Positions 18,226-26,080 are shown, counted from the stretch's first letter. The stretch is DNA of 64,000 nt from Acidobacteriota bacterium (GCA_025359885.1 JANYDG010000114.1:1-64000), one strand, 5' to 3'. The notes: a model not told the origin generated them from the letters alone. Numbers and translations: made by a program.

Positions 18226-19094
18226 TGCGGGCGCTGAAGGAGTTCGGTGCATGCGATTGTCACAGCCATGTGTTTGGGCCGTTCGATGCGTTTCCCCCGT
18301 CAGCGCAACGAAGCTATGACACTCCAGAAGCTCCGATCGAATCGCTTGAGGCTGTATGGCGCGATATCGGAATCGACCGGGCTGTTCTCGTGCAAGGGAG
18401 CATTTATGGTCCAGATCACCGGGTATTGCTGGCGGCCTTGCGGCGCGACCCCAAGACGCGACGAGGCGTCGCTCTCCTTGACCACACGGTCGGCGAGGCC
18501 GAGCTCGAGGACTTCCACAGCAAGGGCATTCGCGCGGTCCGTCTGCATTGGGTACAACATCTGCAGGCATACGGCAATCGGACAGAAGCGCAGCGGATCG
18601 CGGAGGCCTCGGCGTTGTGCGAACGAATTGCCCCGCTAGGATGGCATATCGAGATTCATCTTGATGCAGCCGATTTAGAGATACTGAAACGGCTTAGATT
18701 GCCAAGCGACATGCCGGTGGTGATTGACCATATGGCGCGAATCGACATGGCAGCGCCAGAGAGTGACGCTCAACTCGGACTGCTGAGCTGGCTTCTCGAG
18801 AACCCCGTCTTCTGGATCAAACTGAGCGGAGGCGATCGTCTGGCTCAGCAACGCGATGACCTCCGCGATGCTCTGAAGGTGATGACGCATCTCTTGAGGG
18901 TCGCCCCAGACCGTTGTGTATGGGGCCTCGATTGGCCGCATGTGAATTTGCCGAAAAGACGCAGCGACCTGTCTCTTTCGCAGTTGCTCGTGGAGGCTAC
19001 AGGAGAAGAGCAAGTATTGAGAAAAGTACTCAAGGACAATCCGGCACGATTGTACGGTTTTGACGATTTGGTTTTGGCCGAACGGAGGCAGTGA
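18222..19094 (+). CDS. ligI: 2-pyrone-4,6-dicarboxylate hydrolase-like amidohydrolase
   Basis: 290 residues, amidohydrolase (TIM-barrel) family. It begins with CDCHSHVFGPFDAFP, matching the HxH-FGP opening of LigI, and has VWGLDWPHVNLPKR near residue 235, where the Asp is the expected catalytic general base; IDHMAR in the middle is also typical. LigI opens 2-pyrone-4,6-dicarboxylate to 4-oxalomesaconate. In gallate degraders this rescues the pyrone formed when ring-cleaved gallate cyclises, which fits this operon, since there is no dehydrogenase for making the pyrone from protocatechuate. Translation is coupled to galD by a four-base overlap and the galB start follows six bases after the stop. 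Confidence 0.83.
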   Translation: MMRALKEFGACDCHSHVFGPFDAFPPSAQRSYDTPEAPIESLEAVWRDIGIDRAVLVQGSIYGPDHRVLLAALRRDPKTRRGVALLDHTVGEAELEDFHSKGIRAVRLHWVQHLQAYGNRTEAQRIAEASALCERIAPLGWHIEIHLDAADLEILKRLRLPSDMPVVIDHMARIDMAAPESDAQLGLLSWLLENPVFWIKLSGGDRLAQQRDDLRDALKVMTHLLRVAPDRCVWGLDWPHVNLPKRRSDLSLSQLLVEATGEEQVLRKVLKDNPARLYGFDDLVLAERRQ

Positions 19095-19100
19095 GAAGCA

Positions 19101-19829
19101 ATGCAACACAATGGGAAAAAGACTGGGTTGGTTGTTGGGGCACATTCGGCAGACTTCATCTGGCGAGCTGGCGGAGCCATCGCGCTCCACGCAGAGATGG
19201 GCTGGGACATTACGGTTGTATGCCTTACCTTTGGTGAAAAGGGAGAGAGCCAAAAGCTCTGGAAGGATCCGAGCATGACGCTCGATCGGGTAAAGACCGA
19301 ACGAAGAGCTGAGGCAGAACGCGCCGGCGCCATCCTGGGTGTTCAGGACATGCAGTTCTTTGACCTCGGCGACTATCCGATGCGCACTACGGTCGACGAT
19401 GTGGAGCGAATGGCCGATATCTATCAGGGCGTTCGGCCGCAATGGGTGCTGACGCATTCACTCGAAGACCCGTATAACTTTGATCACCCGGAGGCTACGC
19501 GCTTCGCGCAAGAAGCGCGTGTTGTAGCTCAAGCGCATGGGCGCCGGGGAATTACGGCTGCCATAGGTGCGCCCCCCGTCTTTCTGTTTGAGCCACACCA
19601 GACGGAGCAATGCAATTGGAAGCCGCAAGTCATTCTCGACATTAGCGATGTGTGGGACATCAAACGTAAGGCGTTCGAGAGTATGGATGCGCAGGAACAT
19701 CTTTGGGAATACTACACACGCGTGGCCCTGCAGCGCGGCATGCAGGGAGCCCGCAACTCGGAACGCAAGATGAAGTACGGAGAGGCTTATCAACGGGTGT
19801 TTCCGATGGTGACGGGAGAGCTTCTATGA
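19101..19829 (+). CDS. galB: 4-oxalomesaconate hydratase, PIG-L/LmbE-type
   Basis: 242 residues. The LmbE/PIG-L fold is shown by GLVVGAHSADFIWRAGG (residues about 9-25), where His and Asp bind zinc, and by HSLEDPYNFDHPEATRFA (about 120-137), with the second metal-binding His cluster. GalB of Pseudomonas putida is the known member of this fold that hydrates 4-oxalomesaconate to 4-carboxy-4-hydroxy-2-oxoadipate instead of removing acetyl groups, and the AHSADF variant of the usual AHPDD agrees with it. The classical LigJ hydratase is absent. Overlaps galC by four bases (ATGA). Confidence 0.85.
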   Translation: MQHNGKKTGLVVGAHSADFIWRAGGAIALHAEMGWDITVVCLTFGEKGESQKLWKDPSMTLDRVKTERRAEAERAGAILGVQDMQFFDLGDYPMRTTVDDVERMADIYQGVRPQWVLTHSLEDPYNFDHPEATRFAQEARVVAQAHGRRGITAAIGAPPVFLFEPHQTEQCNWKPQVILDISDVWDIKRKAFESMDAQEHLWEYYTRVALQRGMQGARNSERKMKYGEAYQRVFPMVTGELL

Positions 19830-20530
19830 AGATGGGTACCGTAGTACGGACGATTCCCCGTTGCCCGACGGAGTTGTTGAAGGAGTTGGCGACGGCCGGA
19901 GTTGCGACGACGCATGAGGCGATGGGCAAAATTGGTCTGATGCAGCCATACATGCGGCCGATCTATCAAGGCGGGCGCATAGCGGGGAATGCCGTGACCG
20001 CACTGGTACATCCGGGTGATAACTGGATGCTCCATGTCGCGGTCGAACAATGCCGTCCAGGAGATGTCCTGGTGGTTGCTGTTTCTGCAGAGAATCACGA
20101 TGGGATGTTCGGCGACCTATTGGCGACTTCGTTGAAAGCGCATGGCGTGGCGGGACTGGTGATCGACGCTGGCGTCCGCGACGTCGAAGATCTGCGGCAG
20201 ATGCAGTTTCCCGTGTGGTCGCGCTGCGTGTCGGCGAAGGGAACGATCAAGGCGACCCTCGGCATGGTCAACACGCCCGTTGTGTGCGCTGGCGCTTCTG
20301 TGCGCGGCGGAGATATCGTTGTAGCCGACGACGACGGAGTTGTCGTGGTCCCGTTTCGTGCGGTGGACGCAACGCTGGCGGCATGCCGTCAACGGCTGGC
20401 GAAAGAAGCGACGAAGCGACAACGGCTGGCGAACGGTGAGTTGGGTCTTGACATCGAAGTGATGAGGCCAACACTCGCACAACTTGGGATGCGCTATTAC
20501 GACACGTTGGAAGAAGCTGAAAGTTCATAG
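19826..20530 (+). CDS. galC: 4-carboxy-4-hydroxy-2-oxoadipate aldolase (RraA-like)
   Basis: 234 residues. The start at 19826 overlaps the galB stop as ATGA; the longer open frame upstream is shadow. The RraA/HMG-CHA aldolase core is clear: TTHEAMGKIGLMQPYMRP near residue 30, GDLLATSLKAHGVAGLVIDA then GVRDVEDLRQMQFPVW (about 95-130), in which the Arg and Asp of GxRD bind substrate and the metal. It cleaves 4-carboxy-4-hydroxy-2-oxoadipate to pyruvate and oxaloacetate, the last step before the citric acid cycle; the same family can also decarboxylate oxaloacetate. This completes the lower gallate pathway inside one operon. Confidence 0.88.
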   Translation: MKMGTVVRTIPRCPTELLKELATAGVATTHEAMGKIGLMQPYMRPIYQGGRIAGNAVTALVHPGDNWMLHVAVEQCRPGDVLVVAVSAENHDGMFGDLLATSLKAHGVAGLVIDAGVRDVEDLRQMQFPVWSRCVSAKGTIKATLGMVNTPVVCAGASVRGGDIVVADDDGVVVVPFRAVDATLAACRQRLAKEATKRQRLANGELGLDIEVMRPTLAQLGMRYYDTLEEAESS

Positions 20531-20542
20531 CGAAAGGTGCTT

Positions 20543-21499
20543 ATGACATATCATCCGCAGTTCGGAGACATTGCGCATCTTGGGCACATCGAACTCCGCA
20601 CCTCGAAGTTTGAAGAAAGTCTCGCTTTCTTCACCGATATCATCGGATTGCATGAATCGGGCAGAAGCCGTGACTCTGTCTTCCTGAGAGCCTGGGCGGA
20701 TTATGAGACGTTCACGTTGCAGTTGACGCGCGCAGAGTCTTCAGGCCTGGGTCACGTAGCCTTCCGTACGCGCAGCGAGGCCATCCTCGCCCAGCTCGTT
20801 CGAAGTATTGAAGAGCACGGCATCAGGGGAGAGTGGCGCACGGAGAACTTTGGTCACGGACCAGCGTACCGTATTGCAAGCCCGGATGGACATCCCGTCG
20901 AGATTTACTTTGAGACTACGAAATTCCAACCAGTAGGTGACCAGACTCCCGGTTATAAGAACATGCCGCAGCGGTACCGACCTTTGGGAATCGCGCCTAA
21001 AAGACTGGACCACCTGAACCTTCTGGCTCAGGACATTAAAGGCTGTCGTCTCTTCTTTCACGATCTGCTTGGCCTGCGTGTGACGGAGCAAATCGTCTTT
21101 GAAGATGACGAAATGGGTGCATGGCTCGCTGCCACCAATAAGTCCTACGACATAGCTTTTACACGCGACAGAAGCAAGGCAAGTGGCCGCTTCCACCACC
21201 TGACATACATGATGGACAGCCGGGAAGATGTATTGCGCGCCGCCGATATCCTCGTTGAAGCCGGAGTCGCTATCGAAACAGGGCCACATAAACACGCCAT
21301 CGGACAGACTTTCTTCCTGTACTTCTACGAACCGGGTGGAAACCGCATTGAGATTGGTGCAGGCGGGTATCTCATCTTCGATCCGGACTGGCAGCCAGTT
21401 GTGTGGTCGCGGCAAGAGCGCAGCAAAGGACAGGCATGGGGCTTGCCAACAGTCAGCACATTTCACAGCTATGGCACGCCTCCTGAGAGCGCGGAATAA
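20543..21499 (+). CDS. Type I extradiol ring-cleavage dioxygenase (VOC fold), candidate gallate dioxygenase
   Basis: 318 residues with two vicinal-oxygen-chelate domains. ATG at 20543 has GAAAGG at 20532-20537; the GTG six bases earlier overlaps that site. Domain 1 starts LGHIELRTSKFEESLAFFTD; domain 2 starts RLDHLNLLAQDIKGCRLFFH. The expected iron ligands are His157 (RLDH), His218 or His219 (FHHL) and Glu270 (GGNRIE), and LYFYEPGGNRIE closely matches the extradiol dioxygenase signature, including the active-site Tyr. Catechol 2,3-dioxygenases share this layout. In this operon every other enzyme acts after ring cleavage of gallate, and no LigAB/GalA-type (class II) dioxygenase is present, so this protein is the only candidate for opening the ring. 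The substrate is inferred from context. Confidence 0.8.
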   Translation: MTYHPQFGDIAHLGHIELRTSKFEESLAFFTDIIGLHESGRSRDSVFLRAWADYETFTLQLTRAESSGLGHVAFRTRSEAILAQLVRSIEEHGIRGEWRTENFGHGPAYRIASPDGHPVEIYFETTKFQPVGDQTPGYKNMPQRYRPLGIAPKRLDHLNLLAQDIKGCRLFFHDLLGLRVTEQIVFEDDEMGAWLAATNKSYDIAFTRDRSKASGRFHHLTYMMDSREDVLRAADILVEAGVAIETGPHKHAIGQTFFLYFYEPGGNRIEIGAGGYLIFDPDWQPVVWSRQERSKGQAWGLPTVSTFHSYGTPPESAE

Positions 21500-21501
21500 C
21501 T

Positions 21502-22740
21502 ATGCCCGACCATCGCCTTTTATCTCGCCCTGCGCAGACATCCTGGCTCACGGTACTCCTGGCTATTTCAGCGGGAGTGCTGGCTGCTTTTCAGGTAGGC
21601 AAGGTGCATATCGCGCTTTCGTCGATCCGCCAGTCGTTCTCGCTCGGGCTGGTAAACGCGTCGTGGATACTGTCTGCCCTCAGCATCGTTGGCCTATTTG
21701 CGGCAATTCCCACCGGCACGCTCGGAGACAGATTTGGGAACAAACTTACTGTCATCGCCGGCCTGGTTCTCATCGCAATAGCCAGCGGCCTGGGCGGTTT
21801 GGCGCCAAGCCTGCCGTGGCTGCTGGTCTCTCGCTTGGTTGAGGGTATCGGCTTCGTGATGGTGGTTGTCGCGGCCCCATCCATGGTGGTTGGAGCAACC
21901 GCACCCGAGAACCTTCGAATTGCTCTCGCTGGGTGGTCTGCCTACATGCCCGGCGGGATCGCATTGATCACATTTCTTGCACCACTCGTGTTTGCGCACC
22001 ACACCTGGAGAGCTTTGTGGTCGTGCAACGCGATTCTGTTGCTCGTGCTTGCCGTTGCGATTGGGCTGCTCGCTCAAGGCGCAAGACCAGTCGGTGCAAG
22101 AGCGCACACACGTCGTCCGCTGGAAGAGTTGAAGAGCGTAATGACTGCCAGGGGCCCGGTGGTCCTTGCGCTCATCTTTGGCATGTATACCATGCAGCAT
22201 CTGTCCGTAATGGGCTTTTTGCCGACGCTCCTGTACGAGCGCTTTCAAGTTCCGGATGCTCGAATCGGATGGCTGGTTTCGATCGCGATGGCCTCCAACA
22301 TCATTGGCAATCTCGCCGCGGGAGTCCTACTCCAACGAGGCGTCTCTCGATCGAGCATCATTGCAACCGCATCGATCTTCATGGCGTGCATGACGGTCGG
22401 AATGTTCGTGCTTCCTCTGCCGTTCACCGCGTTCTATGCTTGCGCCTTTGCGTTTTCCTGCTTTGGCGGCCTTGTGCCTTCGTGTGTCATGGGCGCGGCA
22501 CCCTTCCACGCCCCGGAACCATCTCTGCTTGGCGCAACCAACGGGCTGCTCGTGCAGGGCAGCAACCTCGGGACAGTCTTCGGCCCACTCTTGATGAGCA
22601 CCATCGCGACCCATCTCGGTTGGACCTGGGTACCAGTCCTGACAGGCGGCGCTGCTGCCATTGCCGCGCTTCTTGCCGGCAACCTCCGTGCCACAACGCA
22701 CTCGCAACCGGACTATCTCGCGTCGGAGGTTATTCCGTAA
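21502..22740 (+). CDS. Major facilitator superfamily transporter
   Basis: 412 residues with about 12 hydrophobic segments in two groups of six, separated by a polar stretch near residues 195-215 (GARAHTRRPLEEL). The MFS loop 2-3 motif is present as GTLGDRFGNK at about residue 75. It resembles the CynX/NimT-type branch more than the aromatic acid:H+ symporters (PcaK/GalT). It starts two bases after the dioxygenase stop and its TAA overlaps the next ATG, so it belongs to the operon. Most likely it imports gallate or a related aromatic acid through the inner membrane; export of toxic phenolics is the alternative. Confidence 0.82.
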   Translation: MPDHRLLSRPAQTSWLTVLLAISAGVLAAFQVGKVHIALSSIRQSFSLGLVNASWILSALSIVGLFAAIPTGTLGDRFGNKLTVIAGLVLIAIASGLGGLAPSLPWLLVSRLVEGIGFVMVVVAAPSMVVGATAPENLRIALAGWSAYMPGGIALITFLAPLVFAHHTWRALWSCNAILLLVLAVAIGLLAQGARPVGARAHTRRPLEELKSVMTARGPVVLALIFGMYTMQHLSVMGFLPTLLYERFQVPDARIGWLVSIAMASNIIGNLAAGVLLQRGVSRSSIIATASIFMACMTVGMFVLPLPFTAFYACAFAFSCFGGLVPSCVMGAAPFHAPEPSLLGATNGLLVQGSNLGTVFGPLLMSTIATHLGWTWVPVLTGGAAAIAALLAGNLRATTHSQPDYLASEVIP

Positions 22741-23279
22741 TGCACGTCAAAAAAGATGGACTGGAAAAGCCTGCCATTGATCGATCACGACCGAACCCCA
22801 ACGGAGTTCGGGAAGCCGTACACGCCGGCCTGCTCGGCGGACTGGCCGGTGGAGTCACCATCTGGATCTACGAAGCTCTCGTCTGGGTAGGAGCACAGCA
22901 CTTGCTGCCGCTCTCCGGCATCCCGTCGAATGCAGTGGGGCTGGTCTTCGGCAATGCGTTCAAGATGGCGATTGGAGCATGGGCCTATCCTCTTGGAACC
23001 CTCATCCATTTTGGATTCGCGATCATCTGGGGCGTTTTGTTCGCTACGCTCTGGCCGTCTGCCCGTCGGCGCGGTTACGAGGCCACCTTCGTCGCCATCC
23101 CCTACGCCGCTGTCGCCTGGGTTACGATGCATATTGCCATCTCAATTTCCTCCCGGGACCACCCGAACTATTACGATCCCGTCGTGATCATCGGCGGCGT
23201 GATGTCGCACATTTTTTTCGCGGTACCAATGGCGTTGGTGATAAAGCGGCAGATGTCTAACGCAGTGCCGGAGATGTGA
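22740..23279 (+). CDS. Small inner-membrane protein of unknown function
   Basis: 179 residues; ATG at 22740 overlaps the stop of the transporter (TAATG). After a charged 25-residue N-terminus there are five hydrophobic segments, including AGLLGGLAGGVTIWIYEALV, GFAIIWGVLFATLWPS and VVIIGGVMSHIFFAVPMALV. The pattern recalls YagU/DUF1440-like membrane proteins, but the match is by general look only. Tight coupling to the transporter and tannase suggests a helper in uptake or in phenol or acid tolerance. Function not recognised. Confidence 0.6.
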   Translation: MHVKKDGLEKPAIDRSRPNPNGVREAVHAGLLGGLAGGVTIWIYEALVWVGAQHLLPLSGIPSNAVGLVFGNAFKMAIGAWAYPLGTLIHFGFAIIWGVLFATLWPSARRRGYEATFVAIPYAAVAWVTMHIAISISSRDHPNYYDPVVIIGGVMSHIFFAVPMALVIKRQMSNAVPEM

Positions 23280-23308
23280 AAGCTAGATGGAAAAGGATCG
23301 AGCACACG

Positions 23309-25138
23309 ATGATGCGTCAGTACAATCGTAAGAACTGGTTCTTCCTGGTGTTTGCGGCGTTGGCGATGTTTTCGATAACCCCGCAAATACTTAGCGCACA
23401 GAATGCTCAGACAGCGCCGCCCGCGACTCCACAAATTGCTGTACTCGGAGTCATAGCCCCGGCAACCTCATGTGAGGAGCTTGCCAAGGCAGACATCAGC
23501 GGGACAGTTGGTGCGAAGGCGCACATCACTTCCGCCGAACGAGTGCCGCACGGAAGCCCTGCTCCATACTGTCGTGTGACCGGCTTCATAGAGCCCATGG
23601 TGAAGTTTGAGGTGCGACTTCCGCTCAACACATGGACACAGCGCTTTGTTCAGACTGGGTGCGGTGGCCTATGCGGGAACCTCAGCATCCATCTCGGCAA
23701 CGACGAAGGTTGCTATCCTGCGCAGCATGGAGAGCTTGCACTCGCATCGACTGACATGGGTCACACGGGCGGCATGGATGGGCAGTTTGGAGAGAAGGAC
23801 TATCAGCTCCGCATCGACTTTGCCTATCGCGGTGTGCACGTAACCACGCTTGCAGCCAAGGCACTCATCCATCAGTTTTACGGGCAAGACGCCAGGTATT
23901 CGTACTTCTCGGGCTGCTCCGATGGCGGACGTGAGGCGCTGATGGAGGCCCAGCGCTATCCGCAGGACTTCAACGGCATTGCCGCCGGTGCGCCGGCAAT
24001 GAACTTCACCACACAGAACACCTTTTACCACGGTTGGAACGCGCTTAAGAACACCGGGGTAGATGGGAAGCCGATTTTGACTGCGGATAAACTCCCCATC
24101 CTGTACCAAGCGGCTCTAGAAGCCTGCGATGCAATCGATGGCTTGAAGGACGGCCTGATCAGCGATCCGTTCTCCTGCCACTTCGATCCTTCGGTCGTTG
24201 AATGCAAAATGGGAACAAATCAGGAGGGATGCCTCACGCACGCACAGGTTGAGACAGCACGCGCTATCTACCAGGGTGCCCACGATGCCGAGGGAGACAG
24301 ACTTGTCTTGAGCGGGCCACTGCCTGGGTCAGAACTGGCCTGGGCTGGTGTCTACGTTCCGCAGCCAGGCAACGATCGCATCATGAGTGCGATGATTTCA
24401 ACTGGAACACTGAAGAACCTTGCCTATGAAAAGAACCCGCCGCCGGGTTATACGCTTCAAGATCTCGAATTCACTCCAGCGTTGTTCGAGGCGACTACCA
24501 AACTGCACGCTCTCTACGACGCGACCGACCCGCAGCTTACGCCCTTTGCCAAGGCTGGCGGAAAGCTGATCCTGTGGCATGGTCTGGCGGATCCGCATAT
24601 TTCGCCTCTCAACACGATTGCGTATTACGAGGCTTTGAACAAAACAATGGGCGCGAAGGAGGTTCAGCAGTTTGCGCGAACGTATCTGTTTCCGGGCGGC
24701 TACCATTGCGGGGGCGGAGAAGGTCCGTTCAGTTTTGATGTGATGAGCGTCTTGATGGCCTGGGTGGAAAAGGGCACTGCACCGCACGCCCTCGTTGCTT
24801 CGCATCAGGTTGACGGTCCGCGCGGGCCGATTGCTGGAACTTCCCAAAGTATGCCTCAGGCAGCGCTGCCCCTTGGTCGCGGCACTCCGGATATAGATAT
24901 TGCTGCCCGCGGTACCGCACCAACGGTCGATCGGATGCGGCCAGTCTATCCTTATCCACTTACGGCAAAGTACACAGGGACAGGCAGCATAGACGACGCA
25001 AAAAACTTCATCGTGGGGCCTCCAATCTCAGTGCCATCGTCACAACTTACTTGGCTCGGCTCAGCTTTTTTCACTCATCACCCGATGGTATGGTGCGTGG
25101 GGCAAGGTGCCCGCATGAACTGCACCTCGAAGCCATAA
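23309..25138 (+). CDS. Tannase/feruloyl esterase-family secreted esterase
   Basis: 609 residues. ATG at 23309 gives a good signal peptide (MMRQYNRKNWFFLVFAALAM...) with AAGGA at 23293-23297; a GTG at 23276 overlapping the preceding stop would add 11 residues before it. Alpha/beta-hydrolase of the tannase family: nucleophile Ser204 in SGCSDGGREALMEAQRYP, an Asp in LILWHGLADPHISP and a His in FPGGYHCGGGEGP; cysteines flanking Ser and His (GCS and HC) match the family's CS-D-HC disulphide. It would release gallate from tannins or hydroxycinnamates from cell-wall esters outside the cytoplasm. As the last gene of a gallate-degradation operon, tannase is the better reading. Confidence 0.87.
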   Translation: MMRQYNRKNWFFLVFAALAMFSITPQILSAQNAQTAPPATPQIAVLGVIAPATSCEELAKADISGTVGAKAHITSAERVPHGSPAPYCRVTGFIEPMVKFEVRLPLNTWTQRFVQTGCGGLCGNLSIHLGNDEGCYPAQHGELALASTDMGHTGGMDGQFGEKDYQLRIDFAYRGVHVTTLAAKALIHQFYGQDARYSYFSGCSDGGREALMEAQRYPQDFNGIAAGAPAMNFTTQNTFYHGWNALKNTGVDGKPILTADKLPILYQAALEACDAIDGLKDGLISDPFSCHFDPSVVECKMGTNQEGCLTHAQVETARAIYQGAHDAEGDRLVLSGPLPGSELAWAGVYVPQPGNDRIMSAMISTGTLKNLAYEKNPPPGYTLQDLEFTPALFEATTKLHALYDATDPQLTPFAKAGGKLILWHGLADPHISPLNTIAYYEALNKTMGAKEVQQFARTYLFPGGYHCGGGEGPFSFDVMSVLMAWVEKGTAPHALVASHQVDGPRGPIAGTSQSMPQAALPLGRGTPDIDIAARGTAPTVDRMRPVYPYPLTAKYTGTGSIDDAKNFIVGPPISVPSSQLTWLGSAFFTHHPMVWCVGQGARMNCTSKP

Positions 25139-25187
25139 CCGCTTTGAAGTTAATCTCAGGTCACGATCAGTGTTTCGTGCGGTGGTG

Positions 25188-25505
25188 TCAAGGGCGGAGT
25201 AAAACTATGCCAGTGTATATCTGCGCTCGCTCGACCGTCTTTTCCTCTTTGCGCTTGGTCATCGGATCGATGCCATGAGCGAGCAGCTTTCGGGCCTGAT
25301 CTCGGCGTTCCCTGGCGTCTGCGAGGGTGATAATGGGGTATTTGCCCAGGGACATGAGCTTTTCGCGTCCTTCGAACTCATAGGCCCAGCGCCATAGCTT
25401 GCCCCCGGCAGGCGTAATCCAAAGAAATAGGCTATTTGCATCGCTCAAGCGATAAGGTTTGTTGCCGGGCTTGGACTTCCGCACTTCTGTATCGGTTAGC
25501 GGCAT
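25188..25505 (-). pseudogene. Integrase N-terminal fragment (DUF4102/arm-binding domain)
   Basis: Reads leftward from ATG at 25505. The first 95 residues are a normal arm-DNA-binding domain of a CP4-57/P4-type tyrosine recombinase: MPLTDTEVRKSKPGNKPYRL, then ITPAGGKLWRWAYEFEGREK, then SLGKYPIITLADARERRDQA. Family resemblance stops at about residue 95 and the frame closes at 105, against a usual length of about 400, so the core-binding and catalytic domains are lost. The gene would point away from the tRNA-Ser gene 165 bases to its right, which is the normal layout for an island integrase next to its tRNA attachment site. This end of the element is therefore still recognisable. Confidence 0.82.
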
Positions 25506-25557
25506 AAAATACCCCCCTTAAATATCCCTGAGAAAAGTACCCCCTAAAGTACCCCCC
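25506..25557. repeat. Three direct repeats of AAARTACCCCC beside the integrase stub
   Basis: Copies at 25506-25517 (AAAATACCCCCC), 25533-25544 (AAAAGTACCCCC) and 25546-25557 (AAAGTACCCCCC), between the integrase start codon and the tRNA. Short repeated boxes in this position are typical of arm-type integrase or excisionase binding sites and may also control the int promoter. Confidence 0.55.
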
Positions 25558-25670
25558 TCTAGAGTTGGCTTCTATAGTACCGCTTTGGACGTAGAAATAC
25601 GAAAGCCCCAGTGTTTACCGGGGCTTTTGGCGCTTTTTGGGATGTCTTGGGAGGGCTTAAAATCGATGTT

Positions 25671-25758
25671 TGGCGGAGAGACAGGGATTCGAACCCTGGT
25701 TACCTTGCGGTAAACACGCTTTCCAAGCGTGCGCCTTCAGCCACTCGGCCATCTCTCC
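25671..25758 (-). tRNA. tRNA-Ser(GGA)
   Basis: The minus strand folds as a class II tRNA of 88 nt with encoded CCA: acceptor GGAGAGA pairs with TCTCTCC, discriminator G, T-arm CAGGGTTCGAATCCCTG, a long variable arm (TTTACC-GCAA-GGTAA), and anticodon GGA at 25722-25724 in the loop CTTGGAAAG. It reads UCC/UCU serine codons. Its 3' end faces the integrase fragment, making it the likely attachment site of the island to the left. Confidence 0.97.
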
Positions 25759-25831
25759 CGACCCGGTCTACAAGACTGAGTGTACCAGAGTGGCGGGGGA
25801 TTGGGTTTGGGTGGGGGTAGTTGGGTTTGGG

Positions 25832-25845
25832 TGAAAGCGTTTACT
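25832..25845. promoter_or_regulatory. LacI/CcpA-type operator-like box 1
   Basis: TGAAAGCGTTTACT is nearly palindromic around a central CG and fits the cre/LacI-family consensus TGWAANCGNTNWCA except for the last base. It lies about 235 bases before the GH2 gene. Confidence 0.5.
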
Positions 25846-25879
25846 GGAGGGAGAAGATTGCTGTATATTTGGCACGTGT

Positions 25880-25893
25880 TTCAAGCGTTTTCA
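25880..25893. promoter_or_regulatory. LacI/CcpA-type operator-like box 2
   Basis: TTCAAGCGTTTTCA shares the AAGCGTTT core with box 1; the two central CG steps are 48 bases apart. Paired boxes suggest a LacI-family regulator controlling the downstream GH2 gene. The regulator gene itself is not in the window. Confidence 0.45.
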
Positions 25894-25926
25894 GAAATAC
25901 TGTGAACTCTCTGACCATTGGTTCCT

Positions 25927-25951
25927 GTTGATTTTCTCGAGGAAAATCAAC
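25927..25951. promoter_or_regulatory. Perfect 10-bp inverted repeat upstream of the GH2 gene
   Basis: GTTGATTTTC (25927-25936) and GAAAATCAAC (25942-25951) surround TCGAG. With a 5-base spacer and no T tract it looks like a protein-binding palindrome rather than a terminator, though it could form a hairpin in the leader RNA if transcription starts upstream of it. Confidence 0.5.
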
Positions 25952-26080
25952 TCGGCAGTGGTTGTGCTGGTCTACACAATTTCTGGAAATGCTGTCGGGC
26001 CTCGCTCTGAAGGCTGTTGCAGTTTTGCAGGGGCCAGGCTGGTTAAACGGAATTACTGGATTGATTGAAGGGGAGTTTTT

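Noticed and set aside
25611-25820. 69-codon frame containing RRDRDSNPG
   Set aside because: This is translation of the tRNA-Ser gene on its opposite strand, a familiar annotation artefact.
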